A stretch of DNA of 64,000 nucleotides from an uncultured Shimia sp. (GCF_947493595.1 NZ_CANLRL010000001.1:868001-932000), one strand, 5' to 3'; positions 9,268 to 17,918 are shown, counted from the stretch's first letter. Notes: generated by a model from the sequence alone, not told the origin. A program made the numbers and translations.

Positions 9268-9889
9268 GAGTTCAAAAGACCCAAAATCGTTGATCAAGAT
9301 TGCGCGTGAAAACGGCGGCCACGATCACGTCGAACCGCTGGACCTTGGCGAACGGGTGCGCGAATTGCGCAAAGCCCGTAAGTGGACGCTGGAGCAAGCG
9401 GCCAGCCAGGCTGGACTGGCGCGATCAACCCTGTCCAAAATTGAAAATGGCCAGATGTCTCCCACCTATGATGCGGTGAAAAAACTGGCGGTGGGATTGG
9501 AAATCTCGGTGCCGCAGTTGTTTACCGCGCCAATCAAAGATCAGGTCAACGGCCGTATGGCGTTGGTGAAGTCCGGAGAGGGCACGCGCCAAGTCACCAC
9601 CACGTATGAACATGAGTTGTTGGCCGAAGGGCTGCGCAAGAAAGCCATGCTGCCGTATCGGGCACGGGTGCGGGCACGGTCCATGGAAGAGTTTGACGGG
9701 TGGGTGCGCCACGACGGCGAAGAGTTCCTTTACGTGTTGACCGGTGTGGTCATGCTTTACACCGAATTTTATGAGCCAGTGGAAATGCGTCGCGGAGACA
9801 GCGCCTATTATGACGGATCCATGGGCCACAATGTGGTTTCCGTAAGTGCGGATGACGCAACAATTCTGTGGGTGACATCACTGGCATAA
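9266..9889 (+). CDS. XRE-family regulator with C-terminal cupin domain
   Basis: A 207-residue protein. The HTH_3 domain covers about residues 28-85 (RVRELRKARKWTLEQAASQAGLA, then STLSKIENGQMSPTYDAVKKLA). A cupin domain follows, about residues 130-205, with HDGEEFLYVLTGVVMLYTEF. This architecture is typical of ligand-sensing repressors of small catabolic or amino-acid-linked operons. It is divergent from the acyl-CoA-ligase-like gene, with start codons that nearly coincide, so that operon is its most likely target. A hairpin terminator follows its stop. Confidence 0.88.
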   Translation: MSSKDPKSLIKIARENGGHDHVEPLDLGERVRELRKARKWTLEQAASQAGLARSTLSKIENGQMSPTYDAVKKLAVGLEISVPQLFTAPIKDQVNGRMALVKSGEGTRQVTTTYEHELLAEGLRKKAMLPYRARVRARSMEEFDGWVRHDGEEFLYVLTGVVMLYTEFYEPVEMRRGDSAYYDGSMGHNVVSVSADDATILWVTSLA

Positions 9890-9912
9890 ACACCTGTGTG
9901 GGAAGGTGTTTT
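9888..9912 (+). terminator. Rho-independent terminator after the XRE-cupin gene
   Basis: The 8-bp stem AAACACCT / AGGTGTTT has an 8-nt loop and runs into TTTTC. It overlaps the stop codon of the regulator and separates it from the ATP-grasp gene. Confidence 0.65.
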
Positions 9913-10030
9913 CGATCAATTTTCACCAAAAGCCGCAGTTTTTGCAGATAGCGAAAATTGTAATGATTGATTGCACGTATTTTTAACAACGATTGGGCAT
10001 TCCAGAGAGGCACTTACATTTGGAGCCAGA

Positions 10031-11266
10031 ATGGAACCTCAAGAAAGAATCGGGCTTGCGAGCCTGACAAAGATGGCGTTTGACGGCGTTGATCTTCAGC
10101 CTCTGCGAACTGAATTGCTGAGCAAAGTGTTCACAGGAAAAGATGCGGATGGCATCTTTATGGACTTGTCGGTGATTGATCAGTTGCAGGGCAACCGCGC
10201 AGCAGGATTGGCTTGGCAGGAAGAAGCGCTCAAGCGGCAGCAGATTTTTAGCACGAAGAAGAGTGACGGCGCGCGCACCAAGCTGCTGGTTTTTGCGGAG
10301 CCAAGCCATATTGGCGGTAATACACCCATCGAGTTCCTGTTGCAGGACGCGGATGTGGAGATCCTCACTTATTATTTGAACGTAGATAGTGACGCGCAAA
10401 TTGAACTGCCCGCACACGATGTGGCGTTTTGTGCCGCCCCAGCGGACAGTGTAAAAGCCGTGGCTTTCCAAGCCAAGGTTCGGGCGTTGACTGAGGCGGC
10501 TGGCACCAAAGTGGTGAACTTACCGGTTGGTCAGGTGGATTTGGAGCGTGACACGCTCGAAAAACTGTTTGCCGGCAGGGGCGGGCTGACACTTCCCAAA
10601 ACGCAACGCTTTGAGCGTGTGGAGCTGCAAGGCGATGCGGGCGAGGAGCGCTTGGCAGTGTTTGGCGACTACCCCTATGTTGTGCGGCCAGTGGGCAGTC
10701 ATGCGGGCGAAGGTCTGGTGCTGATTGAAAGCCAAGCCGCGCTTGCGGCCTATTTGGCGGAACGTGCCGAGGCAACATTCTATGTTTCCGAGTTCATCCC
10801 TTATGCCACGAAAGAAGACGGCTTTTATCGCAAGTATCGGGTGATTTTTGTCGATGGTCAGCCCTTTCCCTGTCACATGGCAATCGCGGACCAGTGGGAT
10901 CTTTGGTACTTGAACGCCCGCATGGAAGAATTTGCCGAGAAACGGGCTGAAGAGGCCGCGTGGATGGACAGTTTTGACAGCACATTTGCCAACCGTCACG
11001 AAAGTGGTTTTGGGGCGCTGACCCAAGCAATTGATCTGGATTATTTTGGCGTGGATTGCGCCGAAGACCCGGAAGGCAATCTGGTGGTGTTTGAGGCCGA
11101 CAACGCGCTGATCGTGCATGACATGGATGATGAAGAGGTTTTTCCCTACAAAAGCAAGCACATGAACCGCATATTTGATGCGTTTGAGACTCTGCTTGAG
11201 AAGAACAGACGCGAGAAGACATCTGTTGAAACAGACGATCCCAAGCCAACGCGGCGATTGTCGTAA
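10031..11266 (+). CDS. ATP-grasp domain protein of unknown substrate
   Basis: A 411-residue protein with two parts. The N-terminal half (residues 1-130) has a helical region like those of TPR-containing relatives, followed by an alpha/beta domain (LLVFAEPSHIGGNTPIEFLL). The C-terminal half carries ATP-grasp features: PYVVRPVGSHAGEGLVLI, YVSEFIPY, YRKYRVIFVDG and the metal-binding VVFEADNALIVHDM. It should ligate a carboxylate to an amine or thiol using ATP, but the substrate is unknown. The start is ATG 10031, with TGGAG five bases upstream. The longer frame from 9971 lacks a ribosome-binding site. The intergenic stretch 9913-10030 shows nothing else. Confidence 0.7.
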   Translation: MEPQERIGLASLTKMAFDGVDLQPLRTELLSKVFTGKDADGIFMDLSVIDQLQGNRAAGLAWQEEALKRQQIFSTKKSDGARTKLLVFAEPSHIGGNTPIEFLLQDADVEILTYYLNVDSDAQIELPAHDVAFCAAPADSVKAVAFQAKVRALTEAAGTKVVNLPVGQVDLERDTLEKLFAGRGGLTLPKTQRFERVELQGDAGEERLAVFGDYPYVVRPVGSHAGEGLVLIESQAALAAYLAERAEATFYVSEFIPYATKEDGFYRKYRVIFVDGQPFPCHMAIADQWDLWYLNARMEEFAEKRAEEAAWMDSFDSTFANRHESGFGALTQAIDLDYFGVDCAEDPEGNLVVFEADNALIVHDMDDEEVFPYKSKHMNRIFDAFETLLEKNRREKTSVETDDPKPTRRLS

Positions 11267-11275
11267 GAGATATTT

Positions 11276-11302
11276 AAAGGCGCTCCGGTTTGGGGCGCCT
11301 TT
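11276..11302. terminator. Bidirectional terminator
   Basis: The stem AAAGGCGC / GCGCCTTT is followed by TCTTTTT on the plus strand. On the minus strand the stem's own A-run supplies a T-tail. It sits between the convergent ATP-grasp and DUF1638 genes. Confidence 0.75.
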
Positions 11303-11306
11303 CTTT

Positions 11307-11948
11307 TTAGAGGGCTTTCAGAGCCTTGGCCATGTCGCCATATCCAGTGAAACGTCGCTCAAAGGCCAAGCCTAGACGATCCGCGCAGGCTTTGGCTTTT
11401 TCGGTGAGGGCCGGGTCGTCGGTTTGCGCTTGGTAGATCAGTTTCTCGTAGTTGCCAAAGTACATGTCGCGTAACTCGGGATGGCGGTCGAGGCCCATGG
11501 GTTTGATGATAAAGGCGTCAAATTGCCGGACGAGGAAGTCGGTCAGATAGAAGGCGGTGAATTCGTCTTCTGATATTTCTGCGAAGCGGTCGTTGCCTTC
11601 AAAAAAGCTGTAGCAATGCGGGCCTGCGACCATCTGAACGCCCAATTCATCGCAGGTCTGTTGCAATTGGCCACCGGTGCCGCAATCGGCGTAGACGACA
11701 AAAATATCGTCATAGGTATCGCGGTGTTTGGCCACCGCCTGACGCACGGCGGGTGCAATTTTTTCCGGTTGGATGTGGAAGATCGCTGGTAGGCAAGTGA
11801 GGTCCATGTGGGACCAGTTGTTGAGTTTGATCAGGTCGAGGATTTCACGGGCGAGCGCGCCACAGGCGAGCAGCAGAATGCGGCCGGATGTGCCTGTGGG
11901 GGCTAAGCCGGACTGAGCGAGGGTGGTGTCATCAGGGAGCTGGGTCAT
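11307..11948 (-). CDS. DUF1638 domain protein
   Basis: A 213-residue cytosolic protein that fits DUF1638. It contains ILLLACGALAREILDLI near the N-terminus, a conserved VVYADCGTGGQL segment, and HCYSFFEG. In alphaproteobacteria DUF1638 genes recur beside corrinoid methyltransferase proteins, as here, with a corrinoid protein two genes upstream. A role in corrinoid-dependent C1 or methionine metabolism is therefore plausible but unproven. Its ATG overlaps the stop of the upstream methyltransferase gene by four bases. Confidence 0.8.
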   Translation of the reverse strand: MTQLPDDTTLAQSGLAPTGTSGRILLLACGALAREILDLIKLNNWSHMDLTCLPAIFHIQPEKIAPAVRQAVAKHRDTYDDIFVVYADCGTGGQLQQTCDELGVQMVAGPHCYSFFEGNDRFAEISEDEFTAFYLTDFLVRQFDAFIIKPMGLDRHPELRDMYFGNYEKLIYQAQTDDPALTEKAKACADRLGLAFERRFTGYGDMAKALKAL

Positions 11949-12637
11949 GGCTTGGTCAGCTTAATAGCAAAGCGGCCTGGCAAAAGCCCGGCCGGGCCGT
12001 AGCTGTCGAGAATTTCGCAATGCCAGCCCATGGCTTCGAGCGCACGTTTGGTACTGTTGGGGTGACGGCGGGACTGCTGATGGATCACCGTGTCAAACCG
12101 GTCGTCAACCTGCGTTTCGATGCGACGGGTGAGACGATCTCGCTCGACAGTGACCTCGATGCGCATCTGCCAATCTGCTCCGGTGTTGCGCCGGGCATGT
12201 GGCAGACAGCTAGGGCCGATCAGGTCGGCAAACAGCAATCCGCCAGAGGGCAGGGCGACAAATGCGGCGCGGGCCACGGGCAGGAGCGTGTCGCGTTTGG
12301 TGGTGGAGTCTATATAGCTCAACACCTCGCCCAGGCAGGTGATGGCTGTGGTGCCCTTGGGGATGCGGATATCTGCAGCGTTGCCTTGTTTCACAAGAAG
12401 ACCTCGCGCTTGGGCGATTTCCACAAAGGCAGGGGAAAGGTCGACGCCTTCGCCCATGACGCCACGGTCTTCAGCCACGGATAGCCAGGTGCCGTCCCCG
12501 CAGCCGATATCAAAAAGATGGGCGTTGACTGGTCCGTGCAGGATTTGCGCGGCGAGCCAGTCATGTGCCTCGTCAAAGGTGTCGTTGAAGCCTTCGGCGT
12601 GAATGCGGGCGAGATCGGTGGAATACAGTCCGGACAT
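11945..12637 (-). CDS. Class I SAM-dependent methyltransferase
   Basis: A 230-residue Rossmann-fold methyltransferase. Motif I is HLFDIGCGDGTWL; the acidic end of strand 2 is GVDLSPAFVEIAQARG; motif IV region is AITCLGEVLSYI. The start is ATG 12637 (MSGLYSTDLARIHAEGF) with AAGG upstream; a longer frame reaching 12688 would run through the terminator stem. It lies between the corrinoid protein and DUF1638. The methylated substrate cannot be read from the sequence. Confidence 0.8.
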   Translation of the reverse strand: MSGLYSTDLARIHAEGFNDTFDEAHDWLAAQILHGPVNAHLFDIGCGDGTWLSVAEDRGVMGEGVDLSPAFVEIAQARGLLVKQGNAADIRIPKGTTAITCLGEVLSYIDSTTKRDTLLPVARAAFVALPSGGLLFADLIGPSCLPHARRNTGADWQMRIEVTVERDRLTRRIETQVDDRFDTVIHQQSRRHPNSTKRALEAMGWHCEILDSYGPAGLLPGRFAIKLTKP

Positions 12638-12650
12638 AGCGGTACCTTGA

Positions 12651-12681
12651 ACAAAAACGGCCCGCCTGTGAAGGGCGGGCC
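12651..12681 (-). terminator. Rho-independent terminator downstream of the corrinoid protein gene
   Basis: The 8-bp GC-rich stem GGCCCGCC / GGCGGGCC has a 7-nt loop. Read on the minus strand it is followed by GTTTTTGT. It lies between the corrinoid gene and the methyltransferase gene, so downstream expression is probably reduced or has its own promoter. Confidence 0.75.
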
Positions 12682-12723
12682 GGATCAAATTGCTCGGGGA
12701 GTGAGCAAGAGGAGAGGGCCTGA

Positions 12724-13422
12724 TTAGGCGCTCATTTGATTGTGTTTACGGGCGACCCATTCTTTGGCGGTTTCTACGGCCACAGCGGCGTCGCGGCAGT
12801 AGGCGTCAGCACCAATGGCCTTGCCAAATTCTTCGTTCAGCGGCGCGCCGCCAACCAGGACAATATAGTCGTCGCGTTGACCCTGTGCGACCAGTGTGTC
12901 GATCACAACCTTCATATACGGCATGGTGGTGGTCAGAAGTGCGGACATGCCCAGGATGTCTGGCTTGTGCTCTTCAAGCGCTTCCATGTAGCTTTCGACG
13001 GCGTTGTTGATGCCAAGATCAACCACTTCGAAGCCTGCGCCCTCCATCATCATGGAGACGAGGTTTTTACCGATGTCGTGAATGTCACCTTTAACGGTGC
13101 CAATCACCATGGAGCCCATGCGCGGTGCGCCGGTTTCAGCAAGCAGAGGCTTCAGGATGGCCATGCCGCCTTTCATTGCGCCAGCGGCCAAAAGCACTTC
13201 TGGCACAAACAATATGCCGTCGCGGAAGTCGGCGCCCACAATGGTCATGCCGCCCACAAGAGCTTCGGTCAGGATGCGGTAGGGTTCCCAACCCCGTTCC
13301 AGCAAGATGTTCACAGCCTCTTCGATCTCTTCCTTGAGACCGTCGTAGAGGTCGTCAAACATCTGTTGGACAAGTTCCTCGTCATTGAGTTCGGACAGGA
13401 TGATGTCGTCTTCTTCTGACAT
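12724..13422 (-). CDS. Cobalamin (corrinoid)-binding protein, MtbC/MetH-B12-domain type
   Basis: A 232-residue protein built like the cobalamin module of MetH. A helical cap domain covers about residues 15-95, followed by a Rossmann B12 domain. The cobalt-ligating motif is GDIHDIG, with His at residue 115, followed by GAGFEVVDLGIN and VLVGGAPLN. It should carry methyl-cobalamin between a methyl donor and an acceptor methyltransferase. The homocysteine methyltransferase gene lies at 16899-17918. From memory, a methionine synthase split into separate homocysteine, B12 and folate proteins was reported for Phaeobacter and Dinoroseobacter, and this gene fits the B12 part. No methyl-folate domain protein is present in the window. 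Confidence 0.9.
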   Translation of the reverse strand: MSEEDDIILSELNDEELVQQMFDDLYDGLKEEIEEAVNILLERGWEPYRILTEALVGGMTIVGADFRDGILFVPEVLLAAGAMKGGMAILKPLLAETGAPRMGSMVIGTVKGDIHDIGKNLVSMMMEGAGFEVVDLGINNAVESYMEALEEHKPDILGMSALLTTTMPYMKVVIDTLVAQGQRDDYIVLVGGAPLNEEFGKAIGADAYCRDAAVAVETAKEWVARKHNQMSA

Positions 13423-13641
13423 GCGCGTATTCCAATACCCTGGCGGGGGCCCAAAATGGGCACCGGTTGCTGTTCGTTATACCCCAGCTTTCAAACTTTT
13501 TCAGCGGGCAAACTGTCTGAATAGCGACATAGCCAAAGCCGCGTGCGACGTGTAGGGCAAAAAACATGAATGCGATGAAAGTTTCTCATCCAGATCATGG
13601 GGTTTGTTGCATGTGTTCTTTGTTTGTTCTAATTTGGACGG

Positions 13642-14727
13642 ATGTCGGATCTCAAACAGCCCACTATTGATGCTACTCGGCGGCGTGCGCGCGGCGCACA
13701 GAGCAATGCGGCAAGCCGCTACGATGTCCAACGTGAAGAGGTGCACGATGGCTGGGAGATACCAGAAGAGCGCGCGGGTTTTGCCACTGAGGTGAGCGAA
13801 GAGCGGCCGCGCTCGGTTATCACGCGAAACACCTCTCCGGACATTCCGTTTGATCGGTCGTTGAACCCATATCGAGGATGTGAGCATGGCTGCACTTATT
13901 GTTTTGCGCGGCCAACTCACGCCTATTTGGGCCTGTCGCCGGGGTTGGATTTTGAAAGCAAACTGGTGGCGCGTCCCAAAGCTGCGGAGGTTTTGGAGAA
14001 AGAGCTGCGACGCAGGGGGTATACCCCAAGCCTATTGGCGATTGGCACCAATACCGATCCCTATCAACCAATTGAGCGCCGATACCGTGTGATGCGGTCT
14101 GTGTTGGAGGTTTTGCAACGGTTCAACCATCCGGTGGCGATCACCACCAAAGGCACCTTGGTGGAGCGCGACATCGATATTTTGAGCGATATGGCGGCGC
14201 GGGGATTGGCGCAGGTGGGAATCTCGTTGACCACTATGGATGGGGCGTTGTCGCGTGCAATGGAGCCGCGCTGTCCGTTGCCGAACCGCCGGTTGGAGAC
14301 AATCCGACGCTTAACGGAGGCGGGCATTCCAGTACGGGTGATGTTGGCGCCAGTGGTGCCTGGCTTGACCGACCATGAGGTTGAGGCACTTTTAAAATCT
14401 GCCGCAAACGCCGGCGCAACTGGGATGGCATGGATTATGCTGCGCCTGCCAATGGAAGTGGCGCCGCTTTTTGAGGAATGGCTACAGGCGGAGTATCCGG
14501 GGCGAGCGGCAAAGGTTTTGGCGCGGATGCGGGAGATGCATGGCGGGGAGCTGTACCACGCGGAGTTCAACAAACGCATGCGCGGCGAGGGCATCTATGC
14601 GGAGATGATTGCCCAGCGGGTGGAAAAAGCGCGGGTGCGATATGGGCTGGACAAAGATATGCCTGCGCTGCGGTGTGACTTGTTTGAGGTGCCGTTTGAG
14701 CGCGACGGACAATTGGCGCTTTTCTGA
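13642..14727 (+). CDS. PA0069/SplB-like radical SAM protein
   Basis: A 361-residue radical SAM enzyme. The [4Fe-4S] motif CEHGCTYC is followed by FARPTHAYLGLSPGLDFESK, the signature of the PA0069 / Rv2578c family related to spore photoproduct lyase. A GTNTDPYQPIERRYRVMRSVLEVL segment and the late PLPNRRLETIRRL are also typical. The reaction is unknown. The protein has a disordered N-terminus of about 60 residues. ATG 13642 is the start used. The gap 13423-13641 upstream shows no terminator or strong promoter consensus. Confidence 0.85.
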   Translation: MSDLKQPTIDATRRRARGAQSNAASRYDVQREEVHDGWEIPEERAGFATEVSEERPRSVITRNTSPDIPFDRSLNPYRGCEHGCTYCFARPTHAYLGLSPGLDFESKLVARPKAAEVLEKELRRRGYTPSLLAIGTNTDPYQPIERRYRVMRSVLEVLQRFNHPVAITTKGTLVERDIDILSDMAARGLAQVGISLTTMDGALSRAMEPRCPLPNRRLETIRRLTEAGIPVRVMLAPVVPGLTDHEVEALLKSAANAGATGMAWIMLRLPMEVAPLFEEWLQAEYPGRAAKVLARMREMHGGELYHAEFNKRMRGEGIYAEMIAQRVEKARVRYGLDKDMPALRCDLFEVPFERDGQLALF

Positions 14728-14817
14728 AACAGTTTCAGCTTTTGGTGAAGTCAACACATTGGAAAGTTTCTGCGCCCGAAGGTGCGGGTCTGAACAAATT
14801 TCCATTGGAGATAGACT

Positions 14818-15549
14818 ATGAAGCACTTGATAGCAGTTGCAAGCCTCGCAGTGGCTTGTGTGGCCGGCACGGCCAGCGCCGAGCGCCTGGTTGTGGGCGT
14901 GGAAAATATTGAATACCTGCCGCACTACAATTGGGACGGCACAAATTACTCAGGATTTGGGGCGGATCTATTGTCGGCGTTTGCGGCAGATGAAGGGTTT
15001 GAGATCGAGTTTAAAGCGCTGCCGATCACGCGGCTGATGCAGGCAGTGGTGACCGGGGATGTGGATCTGAAATATCCGGACAACGCCTATTGGTCAGTCG
15101 AGTTCAAAGACGGTCAAGGCATGGTGTATTCGGAAGTTGTCGCGGAAGCGGTCGATGGAGTGATGGTGCTGCCTGACCAAGTTGGACGTCCTGTGGAAGA
15201 CGTGGATAGACTTGGCACAGTTCTCGGTTTCACGCCGTACTCTTGGCTGGACCGGATCAACGCGGGTGACGTGGACTTGGCGGAAAACGCAAATTTTATC
15301 GGCATGGTCCGTCAGGCGTTGGTTGGACGCATCGACGGCGCTTATGCAAACCAAGACGTCGTGCGGCGGGTTTTGCGTGAACTTGGGAAAGATGAAGATG
15401 CGTTGGTGTTTGATGAAAGCCTGCCGCATTCGGTGTCAAATTATCACCTCTCGACAAGTGCGCGCCCGGATGTGGTCGCGGCGTTTGACACGTGGTTGGC
15501 AGCAAATGGCGACACTGTGGCGGCGCTGCGCGAGAAGCACAACTTTTGA
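14818..15549 (+). CDS. Periplasmic substrate-binding protein, SBP_bac_3 type
   Basis: A 243-residue secreted protein. Signal peptide residues 1-20 (MKHLIAVASLAVACVAGTASA) end in a good AXA cleavage site. The mature part has the two-lobe pattern of family 3 solute-binding proteins: GFGADLLSAFAADEGFEIEFKALPITRLMQAVVTGDVDLKYPDN. No permease or ATPase gene is adjacent, so it may be an orphan binding protein serving a transporter encoded elsewhere or acting as a sensor. ATG follows TTGGAG closely. A hairpin terminator lies downstream. Confidence 0.8.
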   Translation: MKHLIAVASLAVACVAGTASAERLVVGVENIEYLPHYNWDGTNYSGFGADLLSAFAADEGFEIEFKALPITRLMQAVVTGDVDLKYPDNAYWSVEFKDGQGMVYSEVVAEAVDGVMVLPDQVGRPVEDVDRLGTVLGFTPYSWLDRINAGDVDLAENANFIGMVRQALVGRIDGAYANQDVVRRVLRELGKDEDALVFDESLPHSVSNYHLSTSARPDVVAAFDTWLAANGDTVAALREKHNF

Positions 15550-15575
15550 TCGGGGTTTCTTCCGACAAGACATAG

Positions 15576-15603
15576 CCATAGGCGGTCGGCTGCCTATGGT
15601 TTT
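15576..15603 (+). terminator. Rho-independent terminator of the binding-protein gene
   Basis: A perfect 8-bp stem CCATAGGC / GCCTATGG with an 8-nt loop is followed immediately by TTTT. It lies 27 bp after the stop codon. Confidence 0.75.
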
Positions 15604-15688
15604 CCGGGTCGTGGTGGCGATGTGACTCGGGTCTGATCACGTGATAGGGCGGACCTACCACTCACTCACGACAGACTGACGACCAAAA

Positions 15689-16075
15689 ATGAAAAGACTA
15701 ATTGCGTTTGCCATTTTGGCGGCCACGCCTGTTTGGGCGGATGTGCAAGTGCGCGATGCGGACACGATTGTTTTGAACGGCACGCCAGTGCGGTTCCAAG
15801 GGGTTGATGCGCCGGAACTCAAGACCCGCGCGGGAAAAGACGCCAAGCGTTGGACGGTGAATTATTTGCGCGGCAAACAGGTGTCCTGTGATTTGACCGG
15901 AGAGCGGTCCTATGATCGTTACATCGGCGTGTGTTATGCGGATGGGCAGGACATTGGCGCGGCAGTGATTGCGGCCGGGCATGCGTTGGATTGCGCGCGG
16001 TATTCCGGCGGGCGGTATCGTAAATTTGAACAGGCCTCGGCCAGGAGCCGGATCAAGCGGGCAAGGTATTGTTGA
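15689..16075 (+). CDS. Thermonuclease-family (SNase-fold) secreted protein
   Basis: A 128-residue protein with a signal peptide of about 17 residues ending in PVWA. The SNase core is visible: VRDADTIVLNGTPVRFQGVDAPELKT, then YDRYIGVCYADGQDIGAAVIAAGHALD. The calcium-binding and catalytic Asp/Arg/Glu positions of staphylococcal nuclease are partly represented (D in DADT, R in VRFQG, E in APELK), so it may be an active periplasmic or extracellular nuclease. It is short for the family. Four cysteines in the mature part suggest disulfides. Monocistronic. Confidence 0.8.
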   Translation: MKRLIAFAILAATPVWADVQVRDADTIVLNGTPVRFQGVDAPELKTRAGKDAKRWTVNYLRGKQVSCDLTGERSYDRYIGVCYADGQDIGAAVIAAGHALDCARYSGGRYRKFEQASARSRIKRARYC

Positions 16076-16239
16076 GTGCCAACAACGTCTTTGGCGTTCC
16101 TTTGACTTGAGGCGTGTCGTGCTGTCCCGTTCTTCTTCTTGATAGTTGCTTTGTTATCGATGCATGGTGGGCGCATTTCTTTTTGACAGGTTGGGGCACG
16201 TTTGTGTCTGGACGTGTTTCGCTTTCAAAGGACTTTGCG

Positions 16240-16848
16240 ATGCCCTGGATCGATACGGTCGCCTACGACGACGCCGACGGAAAATTGAAGATGCTCTATG
16301 ATCGGGTGAAAGGCCCTGACAACAACGTCGACAACATCATGATGATGCACAGCCTGCGGCCCCACACGATGGAGGGGCATATGGCGATCTACAAATATGT
16401 ATTGCATCACAGTGGCAACACGATGCCCAAGTGGTTTTTGGAAACTTTGGGGGTTTGGGTCAGTTCGCTCAATGAGTGTGATTACTGTGTGGAGCATCAT
16501 TTTGCCGGCTTGAAACGGTTGCTGGCAGATGATGCGCGGGCGGATGGTATTCGCAGGGCGATTGAAACGCGTGACATTGAGAGTGCACCGCTTGATCATA
16601 AGCAGAAGATCGCCATGGAATATGCCCGACAATTGACGCGTGATGCAGCTGGACTAAGCGAAAAACTGATTGTTCAGCTGCGGGATGCCGGGTTCAGCGA
16701 TGGTGAGATTTTGGAAATCAATCAGGTGTCGGCCTATTTTGGCTATGCCAACCGCACTGTGTTGGGCCTGGGATGTTCCACCAAAGGGGACATTCTTGGG
16801 CTCTCACCCAACAACTCGGACAATCCTGACGACTGGAACCACACTTAA
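16240..16848 (+). CDS. AhpD-like / carboxymuconolactone decarboxylase family protein
   Basis: A 202-residue all-helical protein of the peroxidase-related AhpD group. The redox motif is NECDYCVEHH, with two cysteines and a following histidine, in the usual relay arrangement. The middle part reads KIAMEYARQLTRDAAGLSEKL and the C-terminal helix contains AYFGYANRTVLGLG. It probably reduces peroxides in the cytosol. The start is ATG 16240 (MPWIDTVAYDD) with AAGGA seven bases upstream; the longer frame from 16114 is not supported. The gap 16076-16239 holds no further clear feature. Confidence 0.85.
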   Translation: MPWIDTVAYDDADGKLKMLYDRVKGPDNNVDNIMMMHSLRPHTMEGHMAIYKYVLHHSGNTMPKWFLETLGVWVSSLNECDYCVEHHFAGLKRLLADDARADGIRRAIETRDIESAPLDHKQKIAMEYARQLTRDAAGLSEKLIVQLRDAGFSDGEILEINQVSAYFGYANRTVLGLGCSTKGDILGLSPNNSDNPDDWNHT

Positions 16849-16850
16849 AC

Positions 16851-16878
16851 AAAAAGCCCGGACTAAATCCGGGCTTTT
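16851..16878. terminator. Bidirectional terminator
   Basis: A perfect 11-bp stem AAAAGCCCGGA / TCCGGGCTTTT with a 5-nt loop sits between the convergent AhpD-like and homocysteine methyltransferase genes. The A and T runs serve both strands. Confidence 0.9.
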
Positions 16879-16898
16879 GACGTGTAATCTGCTGTTGA

Positions 16899-17918
16899 TT
16901 AGCTGCGACGGCGGCGGCCGCGACGTTCGCGGGCCGGCGCTTCGGCGTCGTCACCGGTGCCGTCGCTCGCGGAGGAAAAGCCGCCCAGGTTCTCGGCGAT
17001 CAATTCAAGGCTTGGACGCTCGCCGCGAGGCCGGGTTTCCAGCGCTTCGCGCATGGCTTTGAGGTGGTTTGGCATAGTGCCGCAGCAGCCGCCGATAATC
17101 GTGGCGCCACAATCGCGTGCCATCACGGCATAGTCTGCCATAAGCTCCGGCGTGCCATCATAGTGGATGTGCCCGTCTACGTATTTGGGAATGCCAGCGT
17201 TGCCTTTGGCCACAATGGGCGTCTCGGTGCCTTGAGCGGAGAAGCCCAACACGGTGCGCAGTAGATCGGGCGCTCCAGTGCCGCAATTGGCGCCAAACCC
17301 TAGGGGTGTGTTCGGCAGGGCACCAACCATTTGCACCATATCCGCGGAGGTCATGCCCATCATGGTACGGCCAGCGGTGTCAAAGCTCATGGTGCCCACC
17401 CAAGGCATATCGGCAAGAGCAAAGGCTTCGGCGGCGGCTTTGTATTCTTCTGGCGCAGAGATGGTTTCCAGCCAGAGAACGTCAGCGCCGCCTTCTTTCA
17501 GACCTTCAGCCTGTTCGTGGAACATTTCTACGGCGTCGGCGTGGGACAGGGAGCCGACAGGTTCCATGATGTCGCCGGTTGGGCCAACAGATCCCGCCAC
17601 GATCACAGGCCGCCCAGCAGCGTCTGCGACGTCGCGGCCGATTTCGGCAGCGAGGCGGTTCAGCTCGCGCACGCGGTCTTGGGCGTCGTGCAGTTTCAGG
17701 CGGGATGCGTTACCGCCAAAAGAGTTGGTCAGGAAGATGTCAGAACCATTGTCGACAGCGAGGCTGTAGAGTTTTTTGATGTTCTGGGGCTCATCGGCGT
17801 TCCAGAGTTCTGGCGCGTCGCCGGAGCTGAGGCCCATGTTGAACAGGTTGGTGCCGGTGGCGCCGTCGGCCATAAGCCAGTCACGGGTTTCCAAAAGCTT
17901 GGAGAGGGCGTTGGTCAT
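16899..17918 (-). CDS. bmt: Homocysteine/betaine S-methyltransferase (methionine synthase homocysteine-binding part)
   Basis: A 339-residue TIM-barrel protein of the homocysteine methyltransferase family. The N-terminus is LMADGATGTNLFNMGL. Zinc-binding cysteines lie in GFGANCGTG and GGCCGTMPNHL. It transfers a methyl group to homocysteine to make methionine. In roseobacters such proteins are annotated betaine-homocysteine methyltransferase but may act as the homocysteine module of a split B12-dependent MetH. The corrinoid protein at 12724-13422 supports that reading. The C-terminus is an Arg-rich tail (RERRGRRRRS). The start is ATG 17918, with GGAG seven bases upstream; the frame upstream to 17990 overlaps the structured leader. 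Confidence 0.88.
   Translation of the reverse strand: MTNALSKLLETRDWLMADGATGTNLFNMGLSSGDAPELWNADEPQNIKKLYSLAVDNGSDIFLTNSFGGNASRLKLHDAQDRVRELNRLAAEIGRDVADAAGRPVIVAGSVGPTGDIMEPVGSLSHADAVEMFHEQAEGLKEGGADVLWLETISAPEEYKAAAEAFALADMPWVGTMSFDTAGRTMMGMTSADMVQMVGALPNTPLGFGANCGTGAPDLLRTVLGFSAQGTETPIVAKGNAGIPKYVDGHIHYDGTPELMADYAVMARDCGATIIGGCCGTMPNHLKAMREALETRPRGERPSLELIAENLGGFSSASDGTGDDAEAPARERRGRRRRS

Noticed and set aside
9971-10030. Extended N-terminus of the ATP-grasp protein from 9971
   Set aside because: These 20 residues have no ribosome-binding site and are not protein-like, whereas TGGAG stands five bases before ATG 10031.
16182-16212. TTGACA-like hexamer upstream of the AhpD-like gene
   Set aside because: No acceptable -10 sequence occurs 16-18 bases downstream.
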